The position numbers were made by a program, and so were the translations under genes. Source: Galdieria sulphuraria (taxonomy: Eukaryota; Rhodophyta; Bangiophyceae; Galdieriales; Galdieriaceae). Taken from it: 64,000 bases of DNA. Positions within the stretch are counted from its first letter, which is position 1. Every line of letters starts with the position of its first letter. Shown here one piece after another: positions 33,266-45,103 of this stretch. The notes beneath the pieces were generated by a model that worked only from the letters and a program-made list of their open reading frames with translations, ran no database searches and was not told where the DNA came from. The stretch lies in the NCBI RefSeq assembly GCF_000341285.1, contig NW_005178424.1, positions 1 to 64,000 on the forward strand, given 5' to 3'.

Positions 33266-35007
33266 TTACTGTTCCGTAGTTCCATTATTGTGTTCTTCAT
33301 GACTTAGGTTCGATACGTTATCCTTATTGAAGCGGAAAAGTTCTTGTAAAGCGGCATAGTTAACCTTCTTCGACACTTTTTTCTCTGACAAGGCATCAAG
33401 AACTGCATCTACCGTGCTATCCGTACCATGAGAGGCTCTATTAGAAGATCGACGAGTTTTTCTCTTTTTCTTTTCTACAAAAGATGAATCTTCTGTCTCA
33501 TCTTGTGCCAACTCCGCTTGACGTTCTAAATAATCTTGATTCAAACGTGTCCATAACTCTCTCTTTTGCTGCTCTTCTTCTTCGTTATTCAAATACGAGT
33601 TCAATTCCTCTTCATCAATGTCGAACAAGTCCAAGTCATCATCATCTTCATCCGTTTCTAAAGATTCTTCATCTTTCGATGACTGATGACCATTAGAGTT
33701 TGTAACTTCTGAGCCGTTCAAAGCAACGCTATCATCCAAATATCCTGACGTCATTTCGTCCGTTACTCTTGAAAAAGTCTCCGAAGAAAAATCAGCAGCA
33801 AATATCGGATGTGTCATTGATTCAGCTGACTGCTCCCCTCTCTCAATCATTTTAACTTCCTCACTATTAAGTGCTTCGTTCATTTCTCTTTCAATCACAT
33901 CCTCCTCTCCATAATATTCAAGATTCCTCCTCCTTTTAAAAGATGGAGGGTCTGATTCCTTAAACTTGTTTATATCACTAAGTGCTTCGACGTTCCCATC
34001 ATCACCTCCCATTGCATCAATTTCATCAGCTGTTAGTAGAGCTGAGGGAGTCTCCTCTAGCTCTAATAAACGTTTTCTTAAAGTTACGTCTCCAATTCGC
34101 ACGACATTTACAATTTCCCTCTGAGATCGATAGAAACCATGCATTTTTGCAGCCACAAATAAGGCAGCACCACAAAGACCAGAAGGTCTCCGTCCTGTAT
34201 GAATCCAATCCCGCTTCATTCGCGCAATCAGTCGAAGTGCTGATGTTGCCACAGCATGAGTCTTTTCTTCAAAGCCTAGTTTAGAAGCAAAACGATGGAT
34301 ATAAAGTGAGGGGTCTATAATTGGCAGGCTGAGATTTAAAATTCGCGCAAACTTCAAAAAGGTTCTTCCAAGGTCATAAACATTCGTCTGCAAATAATCA
34401 CTAAAGTCAATTAAAAGATGAGGTGTTTTCTCTCGTCTGCAAACAATGTAAAGGCAAGAAGCACAGACGTTAGATGCCTTTCTTCCTTGCAAAAAATTAT
34501 GTTCAATTGCGAGAAGGAACATTCGAAACGCTTGTTCCTCTTGCGAAGGGTTTAAGTGTAATGCGCCAACAACTTCTGCGATAATTTTACGTCCTCCATT
34601 TAAAAGTTAGCTGTTATTTTTGACAACCCTACTCTGTCTTACCGTTATTTCTCGTAGCCTCTCTAGACTCCTTCGAAAGTCCAGGTATTATAACACCAGA
34701 AGACGGCACATAACCTTGTGTTCTACGTTAGTAAAGATTGCCTAAAATCTTTTTTCAAACTACCTGAAGAGTCCACAAACTGTCCTACGACAGAACTGTG
34801 ACCTCCAGGACCCTCCACAAACGTAACCTCAGAGACTATAGTATTCTCTTCCACTATACAACCACATTGGGTGCAAACAGTATTTCCCTGTGCAGCGTCG
34901 TGCTCTAATTCGGTGCTACCACAGTGAGGACACTTCCTTCCAGTGTTAGATATTGCAGCCTCTTCATGACTTGCAAGGTTAGGAGCATCGTCCATACTAG
35001 TTGTCAT
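33266..35007 (-). CDS. BRF1: TFIIIB subunit BRF1 (TFIIB-related factor)
   Basis: Three exons, 35007-34764, 34714-34643 and 34593-33266, both introns 49 bp; 547 residues. The N-terminal zinc ribbon (CPHCGS...CTQCGC) and EVTFVEGPGG reader lie in exon 1. Exon 3 holds two cyclin folds (NPSQEEQAFRMFLLAIEHNFLQGRK, HRFASKLGFEEKTHAVATSALRLIARMKRDW, HTGRRPSGLCGAALFVAAKMHGF). The C-terminal half is acidic with a Brf1-homology region (DLFDIDEEELNSYLNNEEE) that binds TBP in yeast. It positions RNA polymerase III at tRNA and 5S genes. The start is 62 bp from the divergent pseudouridine synthase start. Confidence 0.95.
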
Positions 35008-35069
35008 ATGTATTGTGAGCAATATTGGAAAGACCGAATTGGAATTACAATTCTCTCCATACGTTATTC

Positions 35070-36233
35070 ATGCGGACTCTATTTGTAGCACCACTAGTAA
35101 CAACAAGCTTTCGACTTGGCGCCTTTTGTAAGAATATATTCACTAATGTTCGCATTCGTCGAACGAAACAAATACTATATATGCGACCATTTGTTTCCTC
35201 GGCTTCTTGGAAAGAGTTTCTAGTTGACAAGCCCGAGGAAGATAGCGATGCTTCAGAACAGATCGACCAAGTGAGTAGCTTTCGTGTTTCGCCAGATGAA
35301 GTTGGACAAAGGATAGATAAGCTTCTAGCCTTACGGTTTCCTGAACAGTCAAGAACTTATTTTGAGAAGCTCATTGAAAAGAGGTTAGTAAGGCTAAATG
35401 GGTCGAACGCCGTCACAAAGAGCTTTCGAACAAGACTTGGAGACGAGATTGAGGTGACGTTTCTAGTCTCTCCAGAGTTTCGCTTTGAAGCGCAGAATAT
35501 ACCTTTGAATATATTGTACGAAGATAACCATATTGTAGTGATCAATAAGGCGTCAGATATGGTAGTGCATCCAGCTCCTGGAAATTGGAATAACACCTTA
35601 GTGAATGCCCTTGCTTATCACCTGGGAGTACACTCACTAGATGATTGTCATGAAAATATTCGACCTTGGATAGTACATAGATTGGACAAAGGAACCTCAG
35701 GGGTTCTCGTGACCGCAAAGACTGATATAGCACAGAGAAACCTTATGCAAGCATTCAAATCTAGGAACACCAAAAAGTCTTATATTGCAGTTTGCTATGG
35801 AAACCCAATGACCAGACTACACGTATTATCCGGGAATAATATTATGGACATGCCTATTGGCCGCAGCCATTCCAATCGTTTGAGGATGGAAGTTGTTCCA
35901 CTAGAAAAAGGAGGGAAAGAAGCAATAACAGTTATTGAAGGAGTTGTGTACAACGAGGAACAACTGTGTGTGGTTTGCTTGAAACTATTGACTGGAAGGA
36001 CGCATCAAATTCGAGTGCATCTACGCCATTGTGCTTCTTATATAGTGGGCGATGAGCTTTATGGATTGTCACATATTAATGAAAAGTATGAATATTTTGC
36101 AAAGAGGCCTTTATTGCATTCGTGGAAATTGGCATTTCCTCATCCTATCACAGGAGAGTGGAAAGAATTCCGTGCTCCTTTTCCGGAGGACCTCAAATCT
36201 GCAGTAAATCACATTCGACAAGGAATCAAATAG
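35070..36233 (+). CDS. RluA/RluD-type pseudouridine synthase, probably organellar
   Basis: Single exon from the ATG at 35070, 387 residues; the frame extends upstream without an ATG. An N-terminal basic region (MRTLFVAPLVTTSFRLGAF) suggests an organelle. An S4 RNA-binding domain follows (RIDKLLALRFPEQSRTYFEKLI...RLVRLNG). The catalytic domain has the motif HRLDKGTSGVLV with the essential Asp, then LLTGRTHQIRVHLRH and GDELYG. RluD-type enzymes modify large-subunit rRNA helix 69; the target here is inferred to be plastid or mitochondrial rRNA. Confidence 0.92.
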   Translation: MRTLFVAPLVTTSFRLGAFCKNIFTNVRIRRTKQILYMRPFVSSASWKEFLVDKPEEDSDASEQIDQVSSFRVSPDEVGQRIDKLLALRFPEQSRTYFEKLIEKRLVRLNGSNAVTKSFRTRLGDEIEVTFLVSPEFRFEAQNIPLNILYEDNHIVVINKASDMVVHPAPGNWNNTLVNALAYHLGVHSLDDCHENIRPWIVHRLDKGTSGVLVTAKTDIAQRNLMQAFKSRNTKKSYIAVCYGNPMTRLHVLSGNNIMDMPIGRSHSNRLRMEVVPLEKGGKEAITVIEGVVYNEEQLCVVCLKLLTGRTHQIRVHLRHCASYIVGDELYGLSHINEKYEYFAKRPLLHSWKLAFPHPITGEWKEFRAPFPEDLKSAVNHIRQGIK

Positions 36234-36358
36234 GAAGACGTTACGAATATTTGAATAACAGAAAACGACTTTATTCCAGTGGTAGAGAAAGCCATTCCGT
36301 TCTAGCATAAGGCAGCCATTAGATTGACTATCTATTTTGAAATATTGCTATTTTGCTC

Positions 36359-37727
36359 TTAAGCAGAAAGTCCTGACAAGGTTTTAAGCCCAACATATTC
36401 TTCAAACCTCTCTACTTCACCAGCAGAGCCATAACACACTTGAGACCTCTGGTCAGTGGATTGAATGACAATATCTAAAACAGACTGTTTTCCATCGGAA
36501 GATTTACCTCCAGCTTTCTCAACAACAAATGCTGTAGGAGCCAATTCATAAAGTAGTCTTAGCTTTGCTTTTGCAGAAGCAGAAGCTGGATTACAAAATA
36601 CACCTCTTCCCTTAACTAATATCTGATTGACATCAGGTACCATTCCACCCGTATATCTTAACTGATACTTTTCATTTAACCAGAACTGTAGTAACCTGCT
36701 GTATCCAGGATTATCCTAGCGTCTCTATCAGGGTAACATTTCTGGGAAATGTGATTCAACTCTTACTTGAATAGCTCGCAAATTTCCTGGAGCAAATAGT
36801 TTCCCTTCTTCAACAGAATGAAACTCATTTGTGTGTACCCATTGACCATGACGTGCAGAGAAGTCATCTACTAACGTAAACTCATGGACATGATCTATAT
36901 CTTTGAGTGCAAGACTTATTGTTGTACGGGGTCCATATACAACTAGTGCCGCAGCAGCCATATCACGACCTTGGCATTATTCAAAAGGTTGCCTGGAAAA
37001 GTATAATTTGATATACCTTTTGTTCCAACTAATTTGTCACCAGGCCATATTCCAAATATTGAACCAACAGCAAAATTGGTGTCTATAATAGATGAGCCAT
37101 CTAACGGGTCAAATGCAACAGCAAAACCACTTCCTTTCAACTTTTGTTCACGTGGGACCTCTTCAGAAGAAGCAACACCAACTACTCCGCTACTGTCAAG
37201 ATTCTCAAAGATTACTTTATCTGCAAGTACGTCAATTGCTAACTGTTCGTCTCCAAAGTCGTTGAAGCAGGCAATTTTGTTACAAGAAGCTGTTCTTATT
37301 TTATATGCTATTTCCTTACAAGCGTCAAATACAGCTGATACACAACGAGTCAACTTTTTATCGACATTCTGCTCTAATAACCAGTGGTCGAGCTTCTCAG
37401 TGGTGTAAGTCATACTTGAAGAGAGAGTATTCTTTCGTTCGCTGAAATATCTCGAATCTCTTCTATGAGTCCATCTTGGAAGGTTTCTTGAAAGGTAGTT
37501 TACCTATAGGAGAGGGGTAATATGTTGTTTTAGCTGCGGCGTAATATAACACGTAGATATATATTCTTACAGATGGTCTAAATAGACAACCTTTTCTGAC
37601 CTGACTAGAGTATACGCAAGACGAATCCTTATAGAAAACCTATTTATTAGACAATAACATCAAGAAACGTTTTCATTTTAGATACTGTTGTTACCAGTGA
37701 AAGACTTTGAAAAGCATATACTTCCAT
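36359..37727 (-). CDS. SBPase: sedoheptulose-1,7-bisphosphatase, plastid
   Basis: Five exons: 37727-37695, 37639-37571, 37503-37017, 36969-36767 and 36715-36359; introns 55, 67, 47 and 51 bp; 382 residues. The first two exons, of 11 and 23 codons, plus the start of exon 3 form a transit peptide ([18 protein letters not shown]...). The core has [28 protein letters not shown], the metal site [58 protein letters not shown] and [20 protein letters not shown]. SBPase rather than FBPase is supported by this overall pattern. The two cysteines spaced CxxxxC match the thioredoxin-sensitive pair of plant SBPase. It commits carbon to RuBP regeneration in the Calvin cycle, downstream of aldolase. Confidence 0.93.
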
Positions 37728-38319
37728 TTCTTTAAAGTTTCGCAATCAACGCGGAGATCTGAACAAGAAAAGAATTTGCGGCTTGAAATGAAGGAAGAAA
37801 GGATGAAGGGTTGATTAAAAGGATCGATGGGAAATTTTCTCCACAGATGGTGGGGTTGATGAAGGAGATTTCCGATGAGTAGGGTTTATAACTTCGTATA
37901 GTATTCAAACCCAAAAATTTTGCCTTGGAAATGGCTAAAGTGTATTTATAGACCTGCCATTTATTCCATAATAAATATGAAACGATTATAAATGGCTTTT
38001 ATAGCAATTTGGCAGTTTGCCTTCATTAAGCTTACCAATTGCCTTGTTAGCATCTACAATTTTTTGCTCAAGTCATTGGGGTTATAGTGTTCGTAAATGT
38101 CACATTCGACATGTCATGTAAAGATCTGCTGGAACAATAGAAAGAAATTCCACGAAAATATTTGCTATTGCCTTGAGAAACAGAATACACAATTAAAGAC
38201 TCGCCCAAGAGAAAACCGGTGGACCGACCATTCCCTATACATCCCAATTCAATCATTTGAGAATCGTTGCAAAGCAAAATAGCACGTCGTGTTCAGTTGT
38301 ACACTTTCTATCCGTCTTT
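37728..38319. promoter_or_regulatory. divergent intergenic region, 592 bp
   Basis: Separates the start codons of SBPase and the S1-domain gene and must hold both promoters. No specific elements recognised. Confidence 0.35.
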
Positions 38320-39508
38320 ATGGCTTTCACCAGTTTGTTTACTTATACGCTATCCAGCACCTGTAAGTTTGCTACCTGTTCCCAAAGAAGAAAGGTGAGT
38401 TGTGTTATCTGTTCAAGAACAGTAGACAACTTTGCAGAGAGGCTTATAATTCTTTGTGACTTGATGAGTTGTTGTTGATAATTCACTTCTTGAACGTTTT
38501 CTAAAAAGTTTTTGTGTTGTTTCTTGATAGACAGTATCGTTGATTGCCTACCCTCGTTTGCGGTTGAACAGAGAACTGAGGAGAAATACTCGGAGAGGAG
38601 TACTCAGTTTTGACTCCTGTCGCTTTCTCTTTAGTCTTTCAGTATTAGCTCAGGAAAGTAGTATTGGCTCATCTTCAGCTCCATTCTCTACCGACTCTAC
38701 AGAGAATGACGTCATTTCAACTACTGAAAAACAAGGCAAACTCAGTTTAGAACAGCTTCAACTGAACAGAGAATATGATGCAATCATAGCGAAAGTAACA
38801 GAGTACGGTGCCTTCGTAGATATAGGTGCGATAAAATACGGTAAGTATTGTTGAAATTTTTCAAGCTCTTTGATTCTATTACAGTGTTTGAAGGATTACT
38901 GCACGTTTCACATATGAGCGATTCGTTCGTAAGGGATCCGTCGGAACTTGTCAAAGAAGGGGACTGCATAAAAGTCCGTGTGTTGAGAGTTGATCTTGAA
39001 AGGGGATTATTTTCAGTTACTATGCGAAGTTCCATTGAAAGAAAACCAAGAACGGGAGTCACTCGGGGCAGAAGATCCAAAGAAGAACTCAAAGAAGACA
39101 AAAGGGTGTGTGTTTTCTATTATAGTATACTTTGAATATTTATTTTGTTGAAAGCGTTTAGAGGGTCCAAATTTGTCCAAGGCTTTATTACAGTTTGCAG
39201 AGACAGTTGATTCAACAAAGTTTTTTAAAGCGAACGTTCTTAATATCACTGACTTTGGTGTCTTTGTCGACGTCGGAGGCCCAAAAGATGGTCTCATTTT
39301 TCGTCCTGACTTAACGCAGGAAGTGCAAGTGAGTATTATTGTGCTTGATAGGACTTTAACTATATCTCTCATTATTACGAAGGCTGGAGAAGAAATTGTG
39401 GTTCGTATTAAGAAGATTGATGTAGCTCGCAACTTTATTACTTGTACTATGAAACCTATGGAAGAATATGAGAAATCTCTTCCACTAATAAGAGGAAATA
39501 CGGAGTAA
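38320..39508 (+). CDS. S1-domain RNA-binding protein, probably plastid
   Basis: Four exons: 38320-38394, 38531-38840, 38885-39105 and 39164-39508; introns 136, 44 and 58 bp; 316 residues. Exon 1 gives MAFTSLFTYTLSSTCKF, a transit-peptide-like start; the 136 bp first intron is unusually long here. Two S1 domains follow: YDAIIAKVTEYGAFVDIG... GLLHVSHMSDSFV... KVRVLRVDLERGLFSVTMR, and FKANVLNITDFGVFVDVGGPKDGLIFRP... VVRIKKIDVARNFITCTMK. This resembles plastid S1-like proteins that bind mRNA at the ribosome. Exon 3 to 4 uses a TTTAGAG acceptor to stay in frame. Its exact role is unknown. Confidence 0.8.
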
Positions 39509-39673
39509 GGAACAAGTCTGAAGTGGAGTGGCTGGTTTTTGTTGTGTCGTCCATTTAGAAAACTTCAAAGGTCGCCCATGATAAACAACTTTGGTGATAT
39601 GGTGAATTCTTACTTTTCAAAAAGGCATTCTTTATTTCATTTATTCAATCACTTTTCATTTATCGAAATATAA

Positions 39674-41145
39674 CTAGAGTTGCAAATCAGAATACAGATG
39701 ACCGAATGACCAAATCGGCTCGTCTGTATTAATCGTTACATCATCCAAGATCGAACCAAGAGAGAGTGAGTCGACATCGTCCGAAAAACACTCCGCTCCA
39801 CTTAAATCGGAGTAGGTAAAAGAATCTCTACGCATCTCCCCAAAAGGACTATCAACTATTTCATCCAAACTGGTCGATTCGGAAAATGCGCTTCCATTCC
39901 ATATCCATTCTTTCTCATTACTTGATTGACCATTCACCTGCAAAGCTGAAGCAATAGGTGCGCGAAAACAACTGTGACTGAAATCTGACTTTGCTATTCC
40001 TGGTTCACTTACTTGCAGAGGATCAGATACCTCTGAAACGGAAGCGACGCTGTTCTTCAAGTCAGCTGTGTAGCAAGCTGCAAAAGAATCCTTAACGCGA
40101 CCCGATTTCTTAATGGATTTGTCATTTGCCGACGTCATATGCGCTTGGCTTTTCTTCATGGCGTTACTCAACGAATGATTGTTTTTCTCCAAAAAGTCAA
40201 CGGAACCATTTCTAGACAAAGACTGATAAGAGGGTTGCTTCAAGCTTTCGGATTGTTGCAACTTTTGCAAGTTACCCTCTGAGTTACTATAAGACATATT
40301 TGGAAAACTTCTCTTTCTAGTCAGTATGTTTTTTCTACTCTGCGCTAAATAGTAATCCGAAACACTGCGATATCCTACACCTTGCGATAAAAATTCTTCC
40401 GAGGTCACACCCTTCACCTGTTCCACGCCTTCTGGACTCTTCCTAAACCTTTTCAATCGTTCAATTTCTTCATATGCCTTTTCCAACTCTGTTTGTAAGC
40501 CTCTAATTTGGGTACTCAATTCCTCGATGACTTTTAGCTTGTTCGAGCTTCCTGAGCGCTCAAGCAAAGTTTGAGAAGGCATCCCTTCAACTGGACTTCC
40601 CAAAAAGCTCAAATGCCCATCAATGTATTCCAAACGGTTTCCCGCAGGATTGACGCTGGATTGCCACTCAATTTTACTGCGCACGCAACTCGACATACTC
40701 TCTAAACCACTTTCCACGGCAACCTGCAAAGTCTGAAAACCTAGACACGTTCTTGGAAGGCTTTCCAATGTTTCGTATCAATCAATCCCGTACAAGTGTA
40801 CTTTGTGGGTGACAAAAGTTTCCCAGAGTTTTGGAAACGCTTGCAGAAAAGGAAATGTGTCACGTGTGCAACCAAACACAAGACAACAATAGACAAATGC
40901 TGCGGCCTCCAAAATCTCAAATGCATTGGATTTTTGTTTCCCAAAAGAATCCTTTGTAGTGGCACTTCTGATCGCCGCCCAACCAATCACCAAATGCTTC
41001 GAGCAGAATGATGGACTTGGAAGCTATATCATATATTCTCTCCACTGTTCATTAGTTTATATTCTCTAACAAGAATGCAATTTTCAAGGAGGGAGGGTAA
41101 TGAAATCACTAGAATACTGTTATTATTATTGCTGCTTATTAGCAT
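39674..41145 (-). CDS. uncharacterised protein with a short coiled coil and Ser-rich tail
   Basis: Predicted as three exons: 41145-41071, 41023-40802 and 40732-39674; introns 47 and 69 bp; 451 residues. Exon 2 and early exon 3 encode a compact folded-looking part rich in aromatic and hydrophobic residues (FEILEAAAFVYCCLVFGCTR, FPFLQAFPKLWETFVTHKTL). Then a coiled coil (LKVIEELSTQIRGLQTELEK AYEEIERLK in heptads) and a long Ser/Asn-rich disordered tail with acidic patches ending DEPIWSFGHLYSDLQL. The two 5' exons rest on good splice sites and an in-frame ATG, less certain than exon 3. I do not recognise the family. Confidence 0.55.
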
Positions 41146-42230
41146 GGCTCAGAAACACAAAATACTGGATAGGGAGGGGCATAATCGAAGATGGGGGTGC
41201 GTAACCTCATCATGTCTTCTTATTATTCATAGACGGGTTGATGTTTGGGTTGTTTGTTAATATATCAAATAGTTTAATGAAAGAAGAGTATTAACGAAGG
41301 CCTTGGTATGACCTCTACATAAAGGCACTCTCAGATTCTTTGGAAGAATTGTCTTAGTGTTGTTGCACTTCTGTTGCCAAGAAAATTTCCTTTCTCAGAT
41401 ACGTATGAAATAGGATAAAATTCAGCGTCCAAATTATTGAAAGTAAACTATCGCAATATTTGTTAAATAAAAAACGCACTAGAAAACCTCCTTGTCTCGG
41501 TTTAGTGGATTTGTGATGGGGAAGATTGAACATCGAGTTGAACAGAGCGACATCCAGTAAGCTATTGAGAGTTGTTCAGTGAGGAGTGCATAGAAGCTAG
41601 ATAGTTTATCTACAAAAGAATGTGTTGCGCGTGTTCTCAGTTCGTTTCATAGTTTCTCAAAGTGCTGATTATGCAGCGTTGACGCAGTATTTCATCGAAT
41701 TTAGGCTTAGTTCAAATTAGATAAATAGATGGTTCCTTTACAGTTTGTAGTCCATTTATCTTGTCGTAACGATACTTAACAAGGATAATAAGTGTAGCTG
41801 GATTCTGTGGTTGGCCATCCCAGATGTATTTTATATCAATAGATGTACTTTTTAGTATTTCTTGAGTTTTCGATGGCCTTATATGAACCTTTCATGTCAC
41901 GGTGAATTTAAACTGAGACCAAAGATATTGTCAACAAAGCAACTCAATGCTATCATTTTGACACCAAGTTTTTTGTTGCTTTATTATTTTAAATATGTAA
42001 TGCATTGTCATCTGCTTATGATTTTTGCTTTCGTATCCTTCAAATGATAATGTACGATGAAATACATCTTCAACGCGTCTGAAAAGACGGTTCCATCCAA
42101 GTTTTGTTGAAACAAGTCCAAAATGAAACTATTCCTTTATAGGAATGAATGTTTGCCTCTCAACTTCTTCGAAGGATTTCCAACGACCCGCCTAATTTTT
42201 AAGTGGATTTTGGACAAAGTAGAATAAGCC
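41146..42230. promoter_or_regulatory. divergent intergenic region, 1.1 kb
   Basis: Between the starts of the uncharacterised gene and the methyltransferase gene. AT-rich; frames of about 60 codons only. A short run of ATT repeats occurs near 41120. Confidence 0.35.
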
Positions 42231-43088
42231 ATGACAACTGAAGACTGGAAAGGACTACCAGAGATAGACTATGAAGTTTTACAGCTGTTCCCAAACTTTA
42301 CGAAAGAGGATATTATCCAAAAAGCTCGTGAAATAAGAGAAAAGTCGTTGTCGACAGATTTCTATTGGTATTGAGGTTTTAGAGAAATTTCACTATTTCT
42401 AAACCACTTCAGTTGTATAGACGGGCTTCATTTTTTGAAGTTTGGATTGAAGCACAACCCTTTTTATGGAGAAGTTTTTCAGGAAGGAAAACTTTCAGAG
42501 CTGAGGATACTCGATATTGGTTGCTGTTTTGGAGTTGATATTCGAGGGTTGATTCTCGATGGAGCAGATATAAACAATGTGTTTGGAATTGATTTGTCAG
42601 ACTCTTTAATCAGTTTAGGATTTGAACTATTTGGGGACGCGGAGAGATTGAAAGGTCATTTTATAGAAGCTGATGCGACCAGCAAAGATTTTGTGAATAC
42701 GGTTTCCGAGAAGACAGGAGGAAAATTCGACCTTATTATCCTGCAGTTAGTTCTGCATACAGTAGCGGATAGCGGAGCGCTTTTGATTCAAAATGTATTC
42801 AGACTATTAAACACTGGAGGGAAACTGATTGGTTGCACTCTTGGTACTGAGGAAGACCTGGACGAAGAACTGAAGGTTGGGGTTGGACGTCGGAGACGTT
42901 TTATTCACTCGGAGCGAACATTAAGTAGACTTTTCTCTTCTTGTGGATTCACAAATATTACTGTGAAGTTCTGCAAATGGAATCCACAGAAATGGTCGGT
43001 TGGATGGATTGAGAATAATTTTTCGTTTTCCTTAAAAAATGAATGTCTTGGATTCCTCATATTTCGTTGTATGAACGTTGAATTTTGA
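42231..43088 (+). CDS. class I SAM-dependent methyltransferase
   Basis: Two exons, 42231-42367 and 42413-43088 (45 bp intron), 270 residues. Motif I is LRILDIGCCFGVDIRGLILDG, followed by NVFGIDLSD (motif II), HFIEADATS (motif III), FDLIILQLVLHTV (motif IV) and LLNTGGKLIGCTLG (post-motif). The N-terminal helix block (DWKGLPEIDYEVLQLFPNFT) and KWNPQKWSVGWIENN near the end recall a group of small fungal and algal methyltransferases of unknown substrate. No targeting signal is obvious. Confidence 0.82.
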
Positions 43089-43475
43089 CGAGTCATTTTC
43101 TACAATGTTGTGAACAAAAGCATCTCTTTCATGACGACTTGTGTTTTCCAGTTCTACAGGACATTAGTACAATTTTTTTGTTTATATGTTATTTTTATGA
43201 GGGAATAAACTCACTGAAGTGTTTTGAAGACTCCATAATGCATTATATCTAGATGGTCAGAGTATACTGGTTATTACAGAAAAGTTTACAAATCAGAGAA
43301 AACCTCCAATTGCAAAGTCTAACCTCTTTCATGTTTGTTTTGGCTTTTCCAAATAATATGAATATATAAAGATTGTCAATTCTGTTGGTAAATAAGCAGA
43401 ATCTCGAGGACAAACAATCTCGGCTTTCAACATTTTGGATTTGAATCGGAGCGCGGGCGTTGTTGAAATAGGACG
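43089..43475. other. intergenic spacer, 387 bp
   Basis: Nothing recognised besides AT-rich DNA with a TATATAAAG-like run near 43362. Confidence 0.35.
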
Positions 43476-44811
43476 ATGAATGAGACTTATTCTTCGAGAA
43501 CCGCAGATACCAGAGCTAACAAGGGAGCGACCAGAAGCTCAAAAACTTTCGCGTTTTCAGAGACTGTAACTAGTGAATCATTTATTCTAAATAGTTACAA
43601 AAGGAAGAAAGACGACGTTTCCTTTTCAACATACAATACCAAGGGCAACGTTTCCCAATATGGACAAGCCATTATCGAAACAAGTAGTTCAACGCCTGCG
43701 CTTCCCCCGCATGGAACTATTGTGAATTTATCTTGTAAAGACAACTCTAAGCTTTTAGCTGCAAAGTGGACACAAAGCAAGTGGCGTTTGCAATATGTGG
43801 ATACTTGTTACTCCTCCTTCCCACAGACCCAGTTTGTTATCGTCAGGTCTGAAAAGTATATTGGGTTCCGGTCTGCTGTAGCCGACGGTTGTCTCCTACA
43901 AGTAAATAAACGAGGAGAGCTTGGCTTCGTAAACCCCCGTTTTGAGCTTTGGGAAAGATGGGAAACTTGGCAGAATGGCTTTCGCAACGCGAAATTTAAA
44001 GATATTGTTATATGCATCGATATTATGACATATCCTTATTACAGCAAAGAAACTGTGCATCCTAACGTTGCCAGCACGAGTAGTCTGAACGGAATTTCAA
44101 AAAGGGATGAAATCATAGGCAAAGACTCGGAAGAACAAACTGTTACACAAGACTCGCAAAATTCCACAAAGTATTTAATGCAGGATCGTGATATTCTTTG
44201 TAGGAAGTTAAATGAAAGAGACATTTGTATTCAACAGCTTGAAGACAGGCTCGAAAAATTGGAAAAGTCGTACCAACGACTGTCTCTAGATCATGCTAAT
44301 TGCTTGGAGAATTTGAGGGAGGCAAAAAAGACCATTCAATCGTTAGAAAACTCCAAAAAGTCAGTGATGGAGCAGGTACGTTATAAATTCGTAAAATTAG
44401 GTGCCATGTGATGTTTCTTTTTGAAGATACCGGATAAATTAAATTTGATAGCATATCTGGAAGAGAAATGTTCTGCCGAAGGAGAATACAAGAAAGAGCT
44501 TATGAGGCGTGTAGAAGGTGAATAAATATTTCACACAAACGACTCCAAAGCCACTAACTTTATTTTTAGAGAAGGAATATCGCATCAAAGAACTTGAGGG
44601 CAATGTCCGAGATCTCCGTGATGTGCTTAATTCCAAGGAGAGACTTTTGGCAGCAACTCAAAAGAATTTAAGAAGCCTTCGAGAAAGTTTGTCTCATTCG
44701 CACTCTTATTCAATCAACCAGCGAGAAGTTTTAGTTGATTCAACTTGTCGTTCAGATGGAAGCAACTTATTGGAAACTACAAGCAACAAAGAATCCTCCC
44801 TCTCGACATAA
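43476..44811 (+). CDS. beta-trefoil (fascin-like) domain plus coiled coil, function unknown
   Basis: Three exons, 43476-44375, 44427-44517 and 44570-44811; introns 51 and 52 bp; 410 residues. After a Ser/Thr-rich N-terminus, residues about 78-170 look like a beta-rich module of the fascin or ricin type (TIVNLSCKDNSKLLAAKW, FVIVRSEKYIGFRSAVADG, CLLQVNKRGELGFVNPRFEL). Heptad coiled coil follows at about 225-370 (CIQQLEDRLEKLEKSYQRL, KEYRIKELEGNVRDLRDVL), then a Ser-rich tail. The beta-trefoil call is from pattern only. A cytoskeletal linker would fit fascin-like modules, but this is inference. Confidence 0.65.
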
Positions 44812-45103
44812 AGCAAACGATACTTGATCACGCCAATGATTATAGGGTCAGTAGTGTCTAAATGACAATTTTCAGTAATTGAAAGGTTATACGCTTATCA
44901 GCACTTTTAGAGATGTAGTATTGAATGAACAATAAATCGAAGCGAAATGGCAAATTTGTATTTTTGTCAGGGAGCCAACATGCTTTATTTCAAGCAACCA
45001 TAACAACAACAATTCTCCATCTTATGTATGCAGCGTTCTTTGTCGCTGCGAGCATCTGAAAACTCTTGATGTATCTCTTTAGTTGTCGACATCGCGATCC
45101 TGA

